Origin: Methyloradius palustris
GTDB taxonomy: Bacteria; Pseudomonadota; Gammaproteobacteria; Burkholderiales; Methylophilaceae
Length of the DNA: 64,000 nt
Assembly (NCBI RefSeq): GCF_019703875.1
Contig: NZ_AP024110.1
Location: 2,604,001-2,668,000 of the forward strand
Direction of reading: 5' to 3'
Below the pieces are notes generated by a model. The model searched no databases. It had not been told where the DNA came from and saw only the letters and a list, made by a program, of their open reading frames with translations. Below, piece by piece: positions 1 to 8,725 of the stretch (position 1 is its first letter; the number at the start of each line of letters is the position of its first letter). The position numbers and the translations under genes are program-made.

Positions 1-497
1 CCAGTTCTAAGTATCCAGCAAGTTGGACTATTAGCGATCCATGAATTTTTTGCTGGGGAAGCGATAGCTGAAGCTTTCACATTGGATTGATCGATTGTGT
101 ATGAAAATCCGTTCATTGAGCTGATACCACTTGCGGTAATGATAAAAGCTGTTGCTGTATTAGTTGAATTACAGGAAAAAGTGAAATACTTACTAGGTGT
201 AGCTGAAGCGCAACCTAGAGGAGTTCCAGCATATGTATGATTGTCTTGATAGAACTGCTCCATCTGTACACGTCTTGTCGATAGCTCTGAGGTTGCATCG
301 GAAATTTTTGCGCGAATCACATAGTCTTGATAGGAAGGTAATGCAATAGCTGAGAGAATGCCAATAATTGCCACAACAATCATTAGCTCAATCAGTGTAA
401 ATCCTGCATTCTTGGAACTATCCATAAAATTAGTCTTGTAAAAGTCTCTCAGTGATGAACTGTCGGTGATGTTTTGAGCAATCGGTGTAATAAGCAT
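1..497 (-). CDS. Type IV prepilin (PilE/PilA-like), partial at left edge
   Basis: Reading leftwards, the frame encodes a class III prepilin: the processing motif G|FTLIELMIVVAIIGILSAIA is followed by the usual PSYQDYVIRAK start of the alpha1 helix, with E5 of the mature protein present. PilD would cleave after the Gly and methylate the Phe. The product would be a major or minor pilin exported to the inner membrane and assembled into a type IV pilus. Two starts are possible: ATG at 497, preceded by a strong AGGAAG ribosome site but giving a 32-residue leader, or ATG at 425, giving a classical 8-residue leader (MDSSKNAG) with a weak site. The C-terminus, with a Cys pair beginning to appear, lies outside the window. 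Confidence 0.9.
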   Translation of the reverse strand, partial: MLITPIAQNITDSSSLRDFYKTNFMDSSKNAGFTLIELMIVVAIIGILSAIALPSYQDYVIRAKISDATSELSTRRVQMEQFYQDNHTYAGTPLGCASATPSKYFTFSCNSTNTATAFIITASGISSMNGFSYTIDQSNVKASAIASPAKNSWIANSPTCWILRT

Positions 498-668
498 TTT
501 TACCCTTTCTTCCTAAAATAATATTGCCAAGATCAAAATACAAAGTCGAACAGTATCCGACAATCGGTAAATATCCGAGTATAAAGGGTAAACCAACATT
601 ATTATCGGGCTTGAAATTCCCTTTATGCTAAAATTATTCCAATTTATAGTTTTGAGTTGATAAGAATA

Positions 669-839
669 ATGTTGAGGCTTTTAAATCTATCTACGCTTTT
701 TTCCACATGCTTGCTAAGCCTTGTTTTATCAGCATGTGGTACTAAGGGTCCACTTTACATTCCCGAGAAAAAATATCCACAGACAGCGAGCCAAGGTCAG
801 CAGCCGCAGACTGAAAAAGCAAGTTCTACCCAACCCTAA
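669..839 (+). CDS. lptM: LptM-family small lipoprotein (YifL-like)
   Basis: A lipoprotein of about 56 residues with a signal peptide ending in the lipobox LSAC, followed at once by the family signature CGTKGPLYIP. LptM is known to assist oxidative maturation of the LptD-LptE lipopolysaccharide translocon in the outer membrane. The rest is a short, Gln/Pro-rich polar tail. It lies 11 bp upstream of lysA, its usual neighbour in many proteobacteria, so cotranscription is likely. ATG at 669 is preferred to the in-frame TTG at 657 because it has AAGA at a suitable distance and gives a normal signal peptide. Confidence 0.85.
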   Translation: MLRLLNLSTLFSTCLLSLVLSACGTKGPLYIPEKKYPQTASQGQQPQTEKASSTQP

Positions 840-850
840 TCCAATCCAGC

Positions 851-2095
851 ATGAATTCCTTTACCCTGAAAAATGGCGAACTGCACGCCGAAAATATTGC
901 ATTGAGTAAGCTAGTTGCTGAGTTTTGTACGCCTTGTTATGTGTATTCAAAAGCAGTGCTTGAATCTGCTTATGAGTCTTTTAAAGCAGGATTTGCGGGC
1001 ACAGATCATTTAATTTGTTTTGCAGTTAAAGCGAATCCGAATATCGGCATACTTAATCTCTTTGCGCGACTTGGTGCAGGTTTTGATATTGTCTCAGGTG
1101 GTGAGCTCGATCGTGTGCTGGCTGCTGGTGGTGACCCGAAAAAAATCGTGTTTTCTGGTGTTGGTAAAACCGAAGCTGAAATGCGCGCAGCGCTTGAAGC
1201 TGGTATTTTCTGTTTCAACGTGGAGTCTGATGCAGAGCTTGAGCGCTTGAATAGAGTAGCCGCTAGCCTGAATAAAATTGCGCCAGTGTCGTTGCGCGTG
1301 AATCCCAATGTAGACGCAAAAACCCACCCATACATATCCACTGGCTTAAAGAATAATAAATTCGGCGTGGCGTATGAAAGCGCCTTCGCGCTTTATCAGC
1401 ATGCAGCCCAATTACCGAATATCGAGGTGCACGGTGTTGATTGTCACATCGGCTCCCAGTTGACTGAGCTTTCGCCTTTTCTGGATGCGTTTGACCGTGT
1501 ACTCGCGCTGGTGGATCAACTCACCGAAGCGGGCATTCACGTTAAGCATATTGATGCAGGCGGTGGCATCGGCATCTGTTATGACGATGAAACTCCGCCT
1601 GATTTTTCAGTGTACGCAAAAGCCATGCTGGAAAAGCTGGGCAATCGCAAAGTAAAGCTGGTATTTGAACCAGGCCGCGCCCTGGTCGGTAATGCAGGTT
1701 TGTTGCTCACTAAAGTGGAATACCTGAAAGAAACAGAAGCCAAAAACTTTGCGATTGTAGATGCAGCGATGAACGATTTAATGCGCCCTGCCTTATATGA
1801 TGCTTATCACAATATTGTACCTGTGAAGCCTAGAGCAACTGAAGGCAAAGTCTATGAAATAGTCGGCCCAGTTTGTGAAAGTGGTGACTTTTTAGGCCAT
1901 GACCGCATGCTAAGTTTGGCAGAGGGCGACTTGCTTGCGATTATGTCAGCTGGCGCATATGGCATGAGCATGAGCTCAAACTACAATACGCGCCCACGTG
2001 CTGCTGAGGTGATGGTTGATGGTGACAAGGCTTACCTGATTCGCGCACGTGAAACTGTTGCAGAGTTATTTGCCTTGGAAAAACGCATTCCTTAG
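851..2095 (+). CDS. lysA: Diaminopimelate decarboxylase
   Basis: PLP-dependent fold-III enzyme that decarboxylates meso-diaminopimelate to L-lysine, the last step of lysine synthesis in the cytoplasm. At 414 residues it has normal length. Visible landmarks are the PLP lysine K60 in CFAVKANPN, HIGSQ near 199-203, the glycine loop GGGIGI near 237-242, EPGR near 273-276, the active-site C342 in CESGD, and the C-terminal GAYGMSMSSNYN segment that holds cofactor and substrate. It follows lptM closely and ends at a bidirectional terminator shared with purU. Confidence 0.97.
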   Translation: MNSFTLKNGELHAENIALSKLVAEFCTPCYVYSKAVLESAYESFKAGFAGTDHLICFAVKANPNIGILNLFARLGAGFDIVSGGELDRVLAAGGDPKKIVFSGVGKTEAEMRAALEAGIFCFNVESDAELERLNRVAASLNKIAPVSLRVNPNVDAKTHPYISTGLKNNKFGVAYESAFALYQHAAQLPNIEVHGVDCHIGSQLTELSPFLDAFDRVLALVDQLTEAGIHVKHIDAGGGIGICYDDETPPDFSVYAKAMLEKLGNRKVKLVFEPGRALVGNAGLLLTKVEYLKETEAKNFAIVDAAMNDLMRPALYDAYHNIVPVKPRATEGKVYEIVGPVCESGDFLGHDRMLSLAEGDLLAIMSAGAYGMSMSSNYNTRPRAAEVMVDGDKAYLIRARETVAELFALEKRIP

Positions 2096-2111
2096 CATAA
2101 TTAGCAGACGT

Positions 2112-2147
2112 AAAAAAAACCGCAGATATTACGCTGCGGTTTTTTAT
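2112..2147. terminator. Bidirectional terminator between lysA and purU
   Basis: An inverted repeat (AACCGCAG ... CTGCGGTT) is flanked by an A-run on the left and a T-run on the right, so it can end transcription of the convergent lysA and purU genes in both directions. Confidence 0.85.
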
Positions 2148-2157
2148 TATCAAAATT

Positions 2158-3015
2158 CTAGTCAAAAATCACTGTCTTATTTGCATATAAAAGTATGCGG
2201 TTTTCAATGTGCCAGCGCACTGCCCTTGATAATACAATCCGCTCCAAATCGCGTCCTTTTTGAATCAAGTCTTCGACTTGGTCACGGTGCGATATACGAT
2301 CAATATCTTGTTCTATAATCGGCCCCTCATCCAACACTTCGGTCACGTAATGACTGGTAGCGCCAATCAGTTTCACGCCACGCTCAAAGGCTCGGTGGTA
2401 GGGCCGCGCACCGATAAATGCAGGGAGGAACGAGTGGTGGATATTGATAATACGTTCAGGGTAGCGTTTGACGAATTCGGGCGACAGAATCTGCATATAG
2501 CGCGCTAATACAATCAGATCAATATCAAGGCTATCGAACAAGGCAAACTGCGCCGCTTCAGCTTCAGCTTTTTGGTCTTTTTTAACTTCGATGTGATGAA
2601 ACGGAATGCCATAGAAATTGGCAAGGCGTTCAGTATCACGGTGATTACTGATAATGACTGGAATATCACATGCCAGTTCACCACTTTGATGGCGGTGCAA
2701 CAAATCTGCCAGACAGTGGTCATATTGCGAAACCATAATCGCTAGACGTGGGCGTTTTTGACTGAGTTTCAGTTGCCAAGTCATATCAAAGCGCGTTGCT
2801 ATTTCGTCAAAGCGCTCCGCAAAATTATCTGGCTGTATGGCTGAGCCATTCAAGTCCCATTCAACACGCATGAGAAAAAGATTATTTTCTGCATCCTGAT
2901 GCTGGTCCGCATGCAAAATGTTAGCGCCATTGCGATAAAGAAAATCCGCGATGCCTGCTACGATGCCTTTTTGGTCAGGGCAGGTCACAAGTAAGGTTGC
3001 AGTGTTTTTAGTCAT
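2158..3015 (-). CDS. purU: Formyltetrahydrofolate deformylase
   Basis: Hydrolyses 10-formyl-tetrahydrofolate to formate and tetrahydrofolate, which balances the C1-folate pool and can supply formate for purine synthesis or dissimilation. The 285-residue protein has an N-terminal ACT regulatory domain (about 7-80, starting LLVTCPDQKGIVAGIADFL) and a C-terminal formyltransferase-fold catalytic domain with HHSFLPAF (193-200) and the active-site D229 in LDEGPI. In a methylotroph it may be a route from folate-bound C1 to formate. Convergent with lysA. Confidence 0.95.
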   Translation of the reverse strand: MTKNTATLLVTCPDQKGIVAGIADFLYRNGANILHADQHQDAENNLFLMRVEWDLNGSAIQPDNFAERFDEIATRFDMTWQLKLSQKRPRLAIMVSQYDHCLADLLHRHQSGELACDIPVIISNHRDTERLANFYGIPFHHIEVKKDQKAEAEAAQFALFDSLDIDLIVLARYMQILSPEFVKRYPERIINIHHSFLPAFIGARPYHRAFERGVKLIGATSHYVTEVLDEGPIIEQDIDRISHRDQVEDLIQKGRDLERIVLSRAVRWHIENRILLYANKTVIFD

Positions 3016-3206
3016 GATGCTTCATTTATTTTCAAAGTCTGGATGATGAAAGCTGGAATTTCCACTTAAGGCTGCATTATAGCAACATTAAGCCCCACGA
3101 CAGTCATATCGGAAGTGCAAGACTACGGCGGTTGTGGTATCTTTTAGTGGCTTATTCTTAACTCTGTATCGCTTATAAATATGGCTCAAAAGCTATATCG
3201 CCACAT

Positions 3207-3785
3207 GTGAAAAAACAACTACCTTACTTTTTGCTGGTCTTTTTACTACCTGTCATTGCCGTGCTTTGGTGGTGGGGTCTATTTTCTAGCGCTACATTGC
3301 AAGTAAGTAGCGAGGGCGATTACCGTTACGCTTATCTTGATGCACAGGGTGTCTATTCGAAGCTGGTCAAAAAACAGGATGAAGTATTGTTTGAACTCAA
3401 AAAACAAAATATCACGCCAGGTGCTGAAGTGACGTTGTTGATGTCAGACCCAAGAACTACCCCGCATGATGACTTGATGGCACAAGCTGGATTTATGATA
3501 GGTAAAGACGTAAACCCTTTACCTCCACTCAAGGTCAATACAATAGCTAAACGTGAAGTAGTAGTAGCTGAAATTAAGGCGCATCCATTACTTGCTTATG
3601 GCAAGGTATATTCAGCCTTACTGGATTACGCCAAGCAGCATAATACTGGCTTGCATTTACCTACATTAGAGATTTATGAGCATAGTGTTTTGCGTGTAGA
3701 GATGCCGTTCGATGAGCAACCGTTGCCTACTCAATTAAAACCAGATGCAGCAAAGACAAACAAGACCGAAAGTTTAAACCCATGA
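3207..3785 (+). CDS. Membrane-anchored GyrI-like protein, function unknown
   Basis: 192 residues: an N-terminal membrane anchor (about 5-27, Trp-rich WWWG), then a soluble domain that resembles the GyrI/AraC effector-binding fold by its spacing and the closing pattern LEIYEHSVLRVEMPFD. No catalytic motif is visible. The start is GTG at 3207, because the overlapping ATG at 3205 runs straight into a stop. The last 4 bp overlap the next gene, implying translational coupling with the CobD/CbiB-like protein. The specific role is unknown. Confidence 0.65.
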   Translation: MKKQLPYFLLVFLLPVIAVLWWWGLFSSATLQVSSEGDYRYAYLDAQGVYSKLVKKQDEVLFELKKQNITPGAEVTLLMSDPRTTPHDDLMAQAGFMIGKDVNPLPPLKVNTIAKREVVVAEIKAHPLLAYGKVYSALLDYAKQHNTGLHLPTLEIYEHSVLRVEMPFDEQPLPTQLKPDAAKTNKTESLNP

Positions 3786-4696
3786 ACTTTATCGCGCTCA
3801 TCGGTGCGCTTGCGCTGACTTATTATCGTCCACATCAACGACCAGACTGGTTGAAATCCGTATTTCTGCCTTATGCGCATTTACTTGAGCGTAACTTCAA
3901 TGGTGGCAAACGCAGGCATGGTTTGATTGCATGGCTGGTTGGCGTGTTTCTGCCCGTATTAATTGTCGGGTTTGCCTACTTCGTATTACTGGAGATTAAC
4001 GCCTTACTTGGTATTTTGTTTGGTGTTGTTTCGCTTTATTTAATTTTACGCTTCAGCCATTTTAGTCAGCGTGCCGAAAACATCGCTAATGCCTTGCGTG
4101 ACCGCAATATTGACCAAGCACGTGCACTACTACATCAGTGGGAAGGCGCAGAGTCGGCCAATTACACCTCTGCAGAAGTCGCGCGCATCAGTATAGAAAC
4201 TACTTTACGGCGGGCGCATCATGGCTTGTTTGGGCCTATTTTCTGGTTTGTACTGTTGGGGCCTGCTGGTGCTTTGCTTTATCGTCTTTCTCACATTCTG
4301 CAACTCGAGTGGCCGCTGGAAAAAACAAATCCATTCCATCAGTTCTCACATCAGGTGTTTGAATGGCTGGACTGGCTGCCCACCAGAGTCACCGCTGGCG
4401 GTTTTGCCGTAGTCGGCGATTTTGAAGACGCTGTTTATTGCTGGCGTACCCAAGCTGAAGCGTGGAAAGATAAAGCCATAGGCATTATTCTCGCCAGTGG
4501 CGCAGGCGCACTGGGCGTGCGTTTGGGCGAGCCACTCGCGTTTAGGGGCATATTGGAATTTAGGCCAGAGCTAGGCCTAGGTGATGAGGCTGATGCAGAT
4601 TATGTACAAAGCGCAGTAGGCCTGGTATGGCGTGTGTTGGTACTCATGGTGAGCCTGCTATTGCTGCTCACATTTGCACACTGGCTAGGAAACTAA
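3782..4696 (+). CDS. CobD/CbiB-family inner-membrane protein (AmpE-like)
   Basis: 304-residue polytopic membrane protein with hydrophobic segments near 50-85, 148-170 and 280-303. It matches the CobD/CbiB superfamily as found in betaproteobacteria, including the loop ...VAGDFEDAVYCWRTQA-type signature (here VVGDFEDAVYCWRTQAEAW near 207-225) and GASGALGVRLG-like (ASGAGALGVRLG). True CobD makes adenosylcobinamide in B12 synthesis, but AmpE-type relatives are not cobalamin enzymes and no other cob genes are nearby, so the reaction is left open. Starts inside the stop of the upstream gene (ATGA-type overlap) and ends 16 bp before ispH. Confidence 0.75.
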   Translation: MNFIALIGALALTYYRPHQRPDWLKSVFLPYAHLLERNFNGGKRRHGLIAWLVGVFLPVLIVGFAYFVLLEINALLGILFGVVSLYLILRFSHFSQRAENIANALRDRNIDQARALLHQWEGAESANYTSAEVARISIETTLRRAHHGLFGPIFWFVLLGPAGALLYRLSHILQLEWPLEKTNPFHQFSHQVFEWLDWLPTRVTAGGFAVVGDFEDAVYCWRTQAEAWKDKAIGIILASGAGALGVRLGEPLAFRGILEFRPELGLGDEADADYVQSAVGLVWRVLVLMVSLLLLLTFAHWLGN

Positions 4697-4712
4697 AAGT
4701 TAGAAAATTAAA

Positions 4713-5666
4713 ATGGCCAGTGATATAAACATTACCCTTGCTAACCCACGCGGATTTTGTGCAGGGGTTGATCGTGCAATTATTATTGTAGAACAAGCGC
4801 TGGAGAAATTCGGCGCGCCTATCTATGTACGTCACGAAGTGGTTCATAACAAATTCGTCGTGGATGAGTTGAAGCGCAAAGGCGCTGTATTCATAGAAGA
4901 GTTAGATGAAGTGCCAACGGGCAACACAGTCATATTCAGTGCACACGGCGTTTCAAAGGACGTGCGCGCAGATGCTGAATCTCGCGGGTTGCGTGTGTTC
5001 GATGCCACTTGCCCGCTGGTCACTAAAGTGCATGTTGAAGTGGCTAGAATGCTGGCTGCTGGTCGCGAAATTATCATGATTGGCCACAAAGGCCACCCAG
5101 AAGTCGAAGGGACGATGGGTCAAGTGCAAGCAAGCGATGGCAAGCCAAGTATGTACCTGGTTGAAACGCCTGATGATGTTGCGTCTTTGGAAGTACGCGA
5201 CCCAGCTAAGTTGGCTTACGTCACCCAAACGACACTTTCAATAGATGATGCAGCCTCAATTGTGAGCGCTCTTAAAGAGAAATTCCCTCAAATCAGCCCA
5301 CCACGCAGTGATTCAATTTGCTACGCCACCCAGAACCGGCAAGATGCCGTTAAGGTTCTGGCAAAAGATTGTGACTTAGTCATTGTGGTCGGCTCACCCA
5401 ATAGCTCAAACTCTAACCGCCTGCGCGAAGTCGCGCAAAACCAAGGCATAGAGTCTTATATGGTAGATAACGCCACGCATTTGGATCCTAGCTGGATCAT
5501 AGGCAAAAAACGTATTGGCATATCGGCGGGCGCTTCTGCCCCTGAAGTGTTGGTAAAAGAGGTGATTGCAAAATTGCAGTTGCTGACGAATGCTGAGGTC
5601 AACGAACTGCAAGGCGTGATTGAAAACGTGGTATTCCAGTTACCAAGAAACCTTACTGCAGCTTAA
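4713..5666 (+). CDS. ispH: 4-hydroxy-3-methylbut-2-enyl diphosphate reductase
   Basis: Last enzyme of the MEP isoprenoid pathway: it reduces HMBPP to IPP and DMAPP with a [4Fe-4S] cluster. The 317 residues have the expected three cluster cysteines C16 (RGFCAGVD), C100 (ATCPLVTKVH) and C203 (CYATQNRQ), the proton-relay Glu in GHPEVEGT (near 128-134), and the substrate-binding SPNSSNSNRL loop. Cotranscribed with the two membrane-protein genes upstream, followed by a clear terminator. Confidence 0.97.
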   Translation: MASDINITLANPRGFCAGVDRAIIIVEQALEKFGAPIYVRHEVVHNKFVVDELKRKGAVFIEELDEVPTGNTVIFSAHGVSKDVRADAESRGLRVFDATCPLVTKVHVEVARMLAAGREIIMIGHKGHPEVEGTMGQVQASDGKPSMYLVETPDDVASLEVRDPAKLAYVTQTTLSIDDAASIVSALKEKFPQISPPRSDSICYATQNRQDAVKVLAKDCDLVIVVGSPNSSNSNRLREVAQNQGIESYMVDNATHLDPSWIIGKKRIGISAGASAPEVLVKEVIAKLQLLTNAEVNELQGVIENVVFQLPRNLTAA

Positions 5667-5683
5667 TCGCTGAGCAATGAAAA

Positions 5684-5720
5684 CAATAAAAAATGGCGCT
5701 TGAAGCGCCATTTTTTATTG
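5684..5720. terminator. Terminator after ispH (also usable by doxX)
   Basis: Perfect inverted repeat AAAAAATGGCGCT-TGA-AGCGCCATTTTTT with A- and T-runs on both sides. It sits between convergent ispH and the DoxX gene. Confidence 0.9.
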
Positions 5721-5736
5721 TTTTGAAGTTACATAC

Positions 5737-6114
5737 CTATTTCTTCAAGTTATCCAAAGCCCAAGGCGTTTGTGGATTCACAGCCAATGTGAATAATCCG
5801 CCAGCAATCGCTAGGTACAACATCAATATCTCAAGTTGGAAGCCAAGTATGTAGGCAAGAAACAATGAGAACACACCCATCACATAAGCAGCTATCTTGG
5901 TTTTATAGCCAAAAAACAAGGCTAAGCCACCGATAATCTGTATCAGGATAAATAGCGGAGCAAAAACGCCAGGCAAATTGAGATTGGCCAGCAGCATCTG
6001 GTATTTGGTATAGCCGTCTGGGTCGCTAATAATAGAAAGCAACTTAATCACGACTGCACCTAGAAAAATCTGGGAAAGTAAAATACGGCCAATAAAACTA
6101 ATGAATTTATTCAT
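5737..6114 (-). CDS. DoxX-family membrane protein
   Basis: About 125 residues with four hydrophobic segments, matching the DoxX/SURF4-like family (FIGRILLSQIFLGAVVIKL at the N-terminus, LILIQIIGGLALFFGYKTK in the middle). Family members are integral inner-membrane proteins linked to redox or respiratory functions; the exact role is not defined. ATG at 6114 is preferred over the TTG at 6132 because AGAGAG lies just upstream. Monocistronic, convergent with ispH. Confidence 0.8.
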   Translation of the reverse strand: MNKFISFIGRILLSQIFLGAVVIKLLSIISDPDGYTKYQMLLANLNLPGVFAPLFILIQIIGGLALFFGYKTKIAAYVMGVFSLFLAYILGFQLEILMLYLAIAGGLFTLAVNPQTPWALDNLKK

Positions 6115-6240
6115 AACGACTCTCTTAATCAATCTAACTGCGATTGTGAATGTAGGTTTAATTGCAACATCGGCATCATGCCCGTAAGCTAGACATGCTG
6201 CAACAATTGCTTACATCTTTGCAAAAGTCTGGAGGTTCAA

Positions 6241-6432
6241 ATGTCTAAAATCCCAATAATCTACATTGTTTGTTGTATGGCAATGCTTAGCGCATGTTCG
6301 CCTGCGCCAGACAACACGCCTAAGATCGCTGAAGATGCACGCAATGTATTAGATAAAGCCAAAGCTGTAGATGGCACAGTGCAGCAAAATACTGAAGATA
6401 CCAAAAAGAAGATTGATGCAGAATCAGAATAA
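6241..6432 (+). CDS. Small lipoprotein, function unknown
   Basis: 63 residues: a signal peptide with lipobox MLSAC (Cys near residue 19), then a polar helical segment rich in Asp/Lys/Ala, possibly a short coiled coil. A strong GGAGG site lies 6 bp before ATG. Its 3' end overlaps the start of the GNAT gene. No family recognised. Confidence 0.7.
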   Translation: MSKIPIIYIVCCMAMLSACSPAPDNTPKIAEDARNVLDKAKAVDGTVQQNTEDTKKKIDAESE

Positions 6433-6868
6433 ATCACAGCCATTGTTCACGGTGCAAACAACTACATGGCAGGCCAGCCAGACCGCCCTGAAAACTATCC
6501 GGGAGCAAGTATTTATCAACGAACAGCTTGTACCTGTCGAGCTCGAATGGGATGAGCAAGACGCATCAGCGATTCATCTCTTAGCCACAGGCTCAGAATC
6601 CAAGCCAATTGGGTGCGCACGGGTACTAGAAAACGGCAGCATAGGACGCATGGCAGTATTGACGGGATGGCGGAATTTAGGCATTGGCAAAGCATTATTA
6701 TCCACAGCGATCAATGTCTGCCGTGAACATCAATATTCAACAGTCACGCTATCAGCACAAACCCATGCAATTGGGTTTTATGAAAAAGCAGGCTTCACGA
6801 TCTGTAGCAAAGTATATCTGGATGCAGGGATTCCACATCGCGATATGGGACTTAAACTGGATTCTTAG
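6416..6868 (+). CDS. GNAT-family N-acetyltransferase (ElaA/YjcF-like)
   Basis: 150 residues with the GNAT core: motif A is MAVLTGWRNLGIGKALLSTAI (near 80-100; acetyl-CoA pyrophosphate loop R-x-x-G-x-G/A), followed by the beta5-alpha4 part TLSAQTHAIGFYEKAGF. The N-terminal VFINEQLVPVELEWDEQD is typical of ElaA/YjcF-like single-domain acetyltransferases of unknown substrate. An ATG at 6416 overlapping the lipoprotein gene is preferred to the upstream in-frame ATG at 6371, which would lie deep in that gene. Confidence 0.85.
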   Translation: MQNQNKSQPLFTVQTTTWQASQTALKTIREQVFINEQLVPVELEWDEQDASAIHLLATGSESKPIGCARVLENGSIGRMAVLTGWRNLGIGKALLSTAINVCREHQYSTVTLSAQTHAIGFYEKAGFTICSKVYLDAGIPHRDMGLKLDS

Positions 6869-6963
6869 TCATTTCCCCATCTAAACTTTTCAAGTTTGCT
6901 GATAGCCACATGCTTCGGTAAAATATATGGGTTATCTCCACACCCCACTGAAAGAAACCACCC

Positions 6964-7515
6964 ATGTCAAAAATCATTTTTAAAGCTGGCGAAGCCACTG
7001 TATATAGCGAAGGCAAAGACGTTACCGCAGCGATGCCAGAAATCCTAATAGGTACGGTTGATGGCCCAGTTGGCGCCGCATTTGCCAACATGATGGCACA
7101 AAGTAAAGGCCACACAGCCATGTTTGCTGTACGTGATATCAACCAACTGGTGCGCCCAGCCACCATGATGGTACCTAAAGTCACTTTAAAGGGTAGCACC
7201 GATGTGGGCTTGTTTGGTGGCGTGGTACAAGCCGCTGTGGCCGATGGCATTGTCGATGCAGTGATTGAAGGCATCATCCCTAAAGATCTAGCGAATGATT
7301 TATGTATTGTCGCCTTGTTGTGGATTGATCCAGGCTGTATTGAGCTGGAAAAAGTCGGTACATTAGATAAAGCCGATATGTACAAAAACAACTATGAAGC
7401 CATCAAGCTGGCACTTAAGCGCGCCCTCAATGACGAGCCGAGCATTGATGAGCTGATCGCAAATCGCCACAAGATTAAGCATTGCATGTGGGACGAAAGC
7501 TGGGGCGAGATTTAA
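6964..7515 (+). CDS. Formaldehyde-activating enzyme paralogue (Fae-like)
   Basis: 183 residues that align along their length with formaldehyde-activating enzyme, which condenses formaldehyde with tetrahydromethanopterin. Shared elements are the IGTVDGPVGAAFAN region, PATMMVPKVTLKG, the QAAVADGIVDAVIEGIIP helix and the NYEAIKLALKRAL segment. It is not the canonical enzyme: the strand that carries the proposed catalytic His (AHIDLIIG in Methylorubrum Fae) reads AMPEILIG, with Met where His is expected and two extra residues before it, and the C-terminus KHCMWDESWGEI is unusual. Probably a Fae2/Fae3-type homologue with altered chemistry or a sensing/binding role. Monocistronic; upstream TAAAATATA may be its -10 region. 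Confidence 0.85.
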   Translation: MSKIIFKAGEATVYSEGKDVTAAMPEILIGTVDGPVGAAFANMMAQSKGHTAMFAVRDINQLVRPATMMVPKVTLKGSTDVGLFGGVVQAAVADGIVDAVIEGIIPKDLANDLCIVALLWIDPGCIELEKVGTLDKADMYKNNYEAIKLALKRALNDEPSIDELIANRHKIKHCMWDESWGEI

Positions 7516-7643
7516 ACTTAGCCATATATCGGCCTGAACGTTATTGCTCTCGCTTGCCGTACTATTCGTACTGTCAGCACTCAAGCACCTAGTTCAGCCA
7601 CGATATCTGACTAAGTTTTGAATCAGTCAGACAGTCAGATATA

Positions 7644-7677
7644 AATAATAAAAGCAGCCTAGGCTGCTTTTATTATT
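7644..7677. terminator. Bidirectional terminator between fae-like gene and mutY
   Basis: A near-perfect palindrome (AAAAGCAGCCT/AGGCTGCTTTT) with A/T tails. It includes the mutY stop codon, so it serves mutY on the minus strand and the fae-like gene on the plus strand. Confidence 0.85.
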
Positions 7678-8707
7678 TCAAACTCTTCAAAATATTTCTC
7701 ACGGGTGTTGGTAATGCAGCGTCTATGGCATCTTCTATTGGTAACCAGATAATATTCGGCGCATTTGCTTGTAATGGTTTGTGAAGAAGTTGAAGTGGCT
7801 GCGGCGTGATTTCAAGCTTGAAATGAGTAAAAGCATGGTTAACGAGAGGCAAAGGTTCTTCTACTTCGGTCTGCAAGCCAAATCGGCTGGCAGCGACTTC
7901 AACGGCAATCTCGTGCATACCAATTTCTGGCAGGCTCCATAAGCCGCCCCAAATGCCACTAGAAGGTCGCTTTTCAAGCATCACTTCATTTCCATTAAGC
8001 AATAACAGCATGGTCGTCTGCTTTTGTGGACTAACTTTGCGTGGTTTTGAAGCTGGTAACTCTTTGACGCGATTTTGTTGATATGCGCTGCAAGTTGAGT
8101 TAAGTGGGCACAACAGGCATTTAGGTTTCGACCTGGTACAAAGCGTGGCACCCAAGTCCATCAATCCTTGGGTATAGGCTACCATACCGTGCTCTGGTAG
8201 CAAACCCTCTGCTAAAACCCATAGCTGTTTTTCTACTTTGGGCAGACCTGGCCAACCCTCCACCAGATAGTGGCGTGCCAGCACACGTTTGACGTTGCCG
8301 TCCAAGATAGTCTGGGGCTGATTAAACGCAAATGAAGCTATCGCCGCCGCTGTTGAGCGACCTATGCCAGATAACTGCTGGATGACCTCAAAGTCTTGAG
8401 GGAATTGCCCACCATGTTCCGCCATGATAGTTTGCGCAGCCTTGTGTAAATTTCGCGCGCGCGAGTAGTAGCCTAGGCCACTCCAATATTGCAGCACCTC
8501 TTCTTGCGTTGCATTGGCGAGGGTAGCAATATCAGGAAAGCGCTGCATGAATTTAGCGTAATAGCCAATCACGGCGGTGACTTGCGTCTGCTGCAACATG
8601 ATTTCGGACACCCAGATAGCATAAGGGTCACGTGTGTTCTGCCAAGGCAGATCGTGGCGGCCATGCACTTTTTGCCAGGCAATCAGGCGGGTTGCGAACT
8701 CACTCAT
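7673..8707 (-). CDS. mutY: A/G-specific adenine glycosylase
   Basis: Base-excision repair enzyme that removes adenine opposite 8-oxoguanine. The 344-residue protein shows the catalytic Glu region WVSEIMLQQTQV (about 31-42), the helix-hairpin-helix LSGIGRSTAAAIASFAF (about 111-127), the catalytic Asp in LDGNVKRVLARH, the [4Fe-4S] loop C-x6-C-x2-C-x5-C (CTRSKPKCLLCPLNSTC), and a C-terminal NUDIX-like 8-oxoG recognition domain. Last gene of the minus-strand block that starts with rluB. Confidence 0.96.
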   Translation of the reverse strand: MSEFATRLIAWQKVHGRHDLPWQNTRDPYAIWVSEIMLQQTQVTAVIGYYAKFMQRFPDIATLANATQEEVLQYWSGLGYYSRARNLHKAAQTIMAEHGGQFPQDFEVIQQLSGIGRSTAAAIASFAFNQPQTILDGNVKRVLARHYLVEGWPGLPKVEKQLWVLAEGLLPEHGMVAYTQGLMDLGATLCTRSKPKCLLCPLNSTCSAYQQNRVKELPASKPRKVSPQKQTTMLLLLNGNEVMLEKRPSSGIWGGLWSLPEIGMHEIAVEVAASRFGLQTEVEEPLPLVNHAFTHFKLEITPQPLQLLHKPLQANAPNIIWLPIEDAIDAALPTPVRNILKSLK

Positions 8708-8725
8708 ATACGCACAATTCTAAAA

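Noticed and set aside
3782..4696. True cobalamin-synthesis CobD
   Set aside because: No other cob genes adjoin, and it resembles the AmpE-like branch, so no cobD symbol was assigned.
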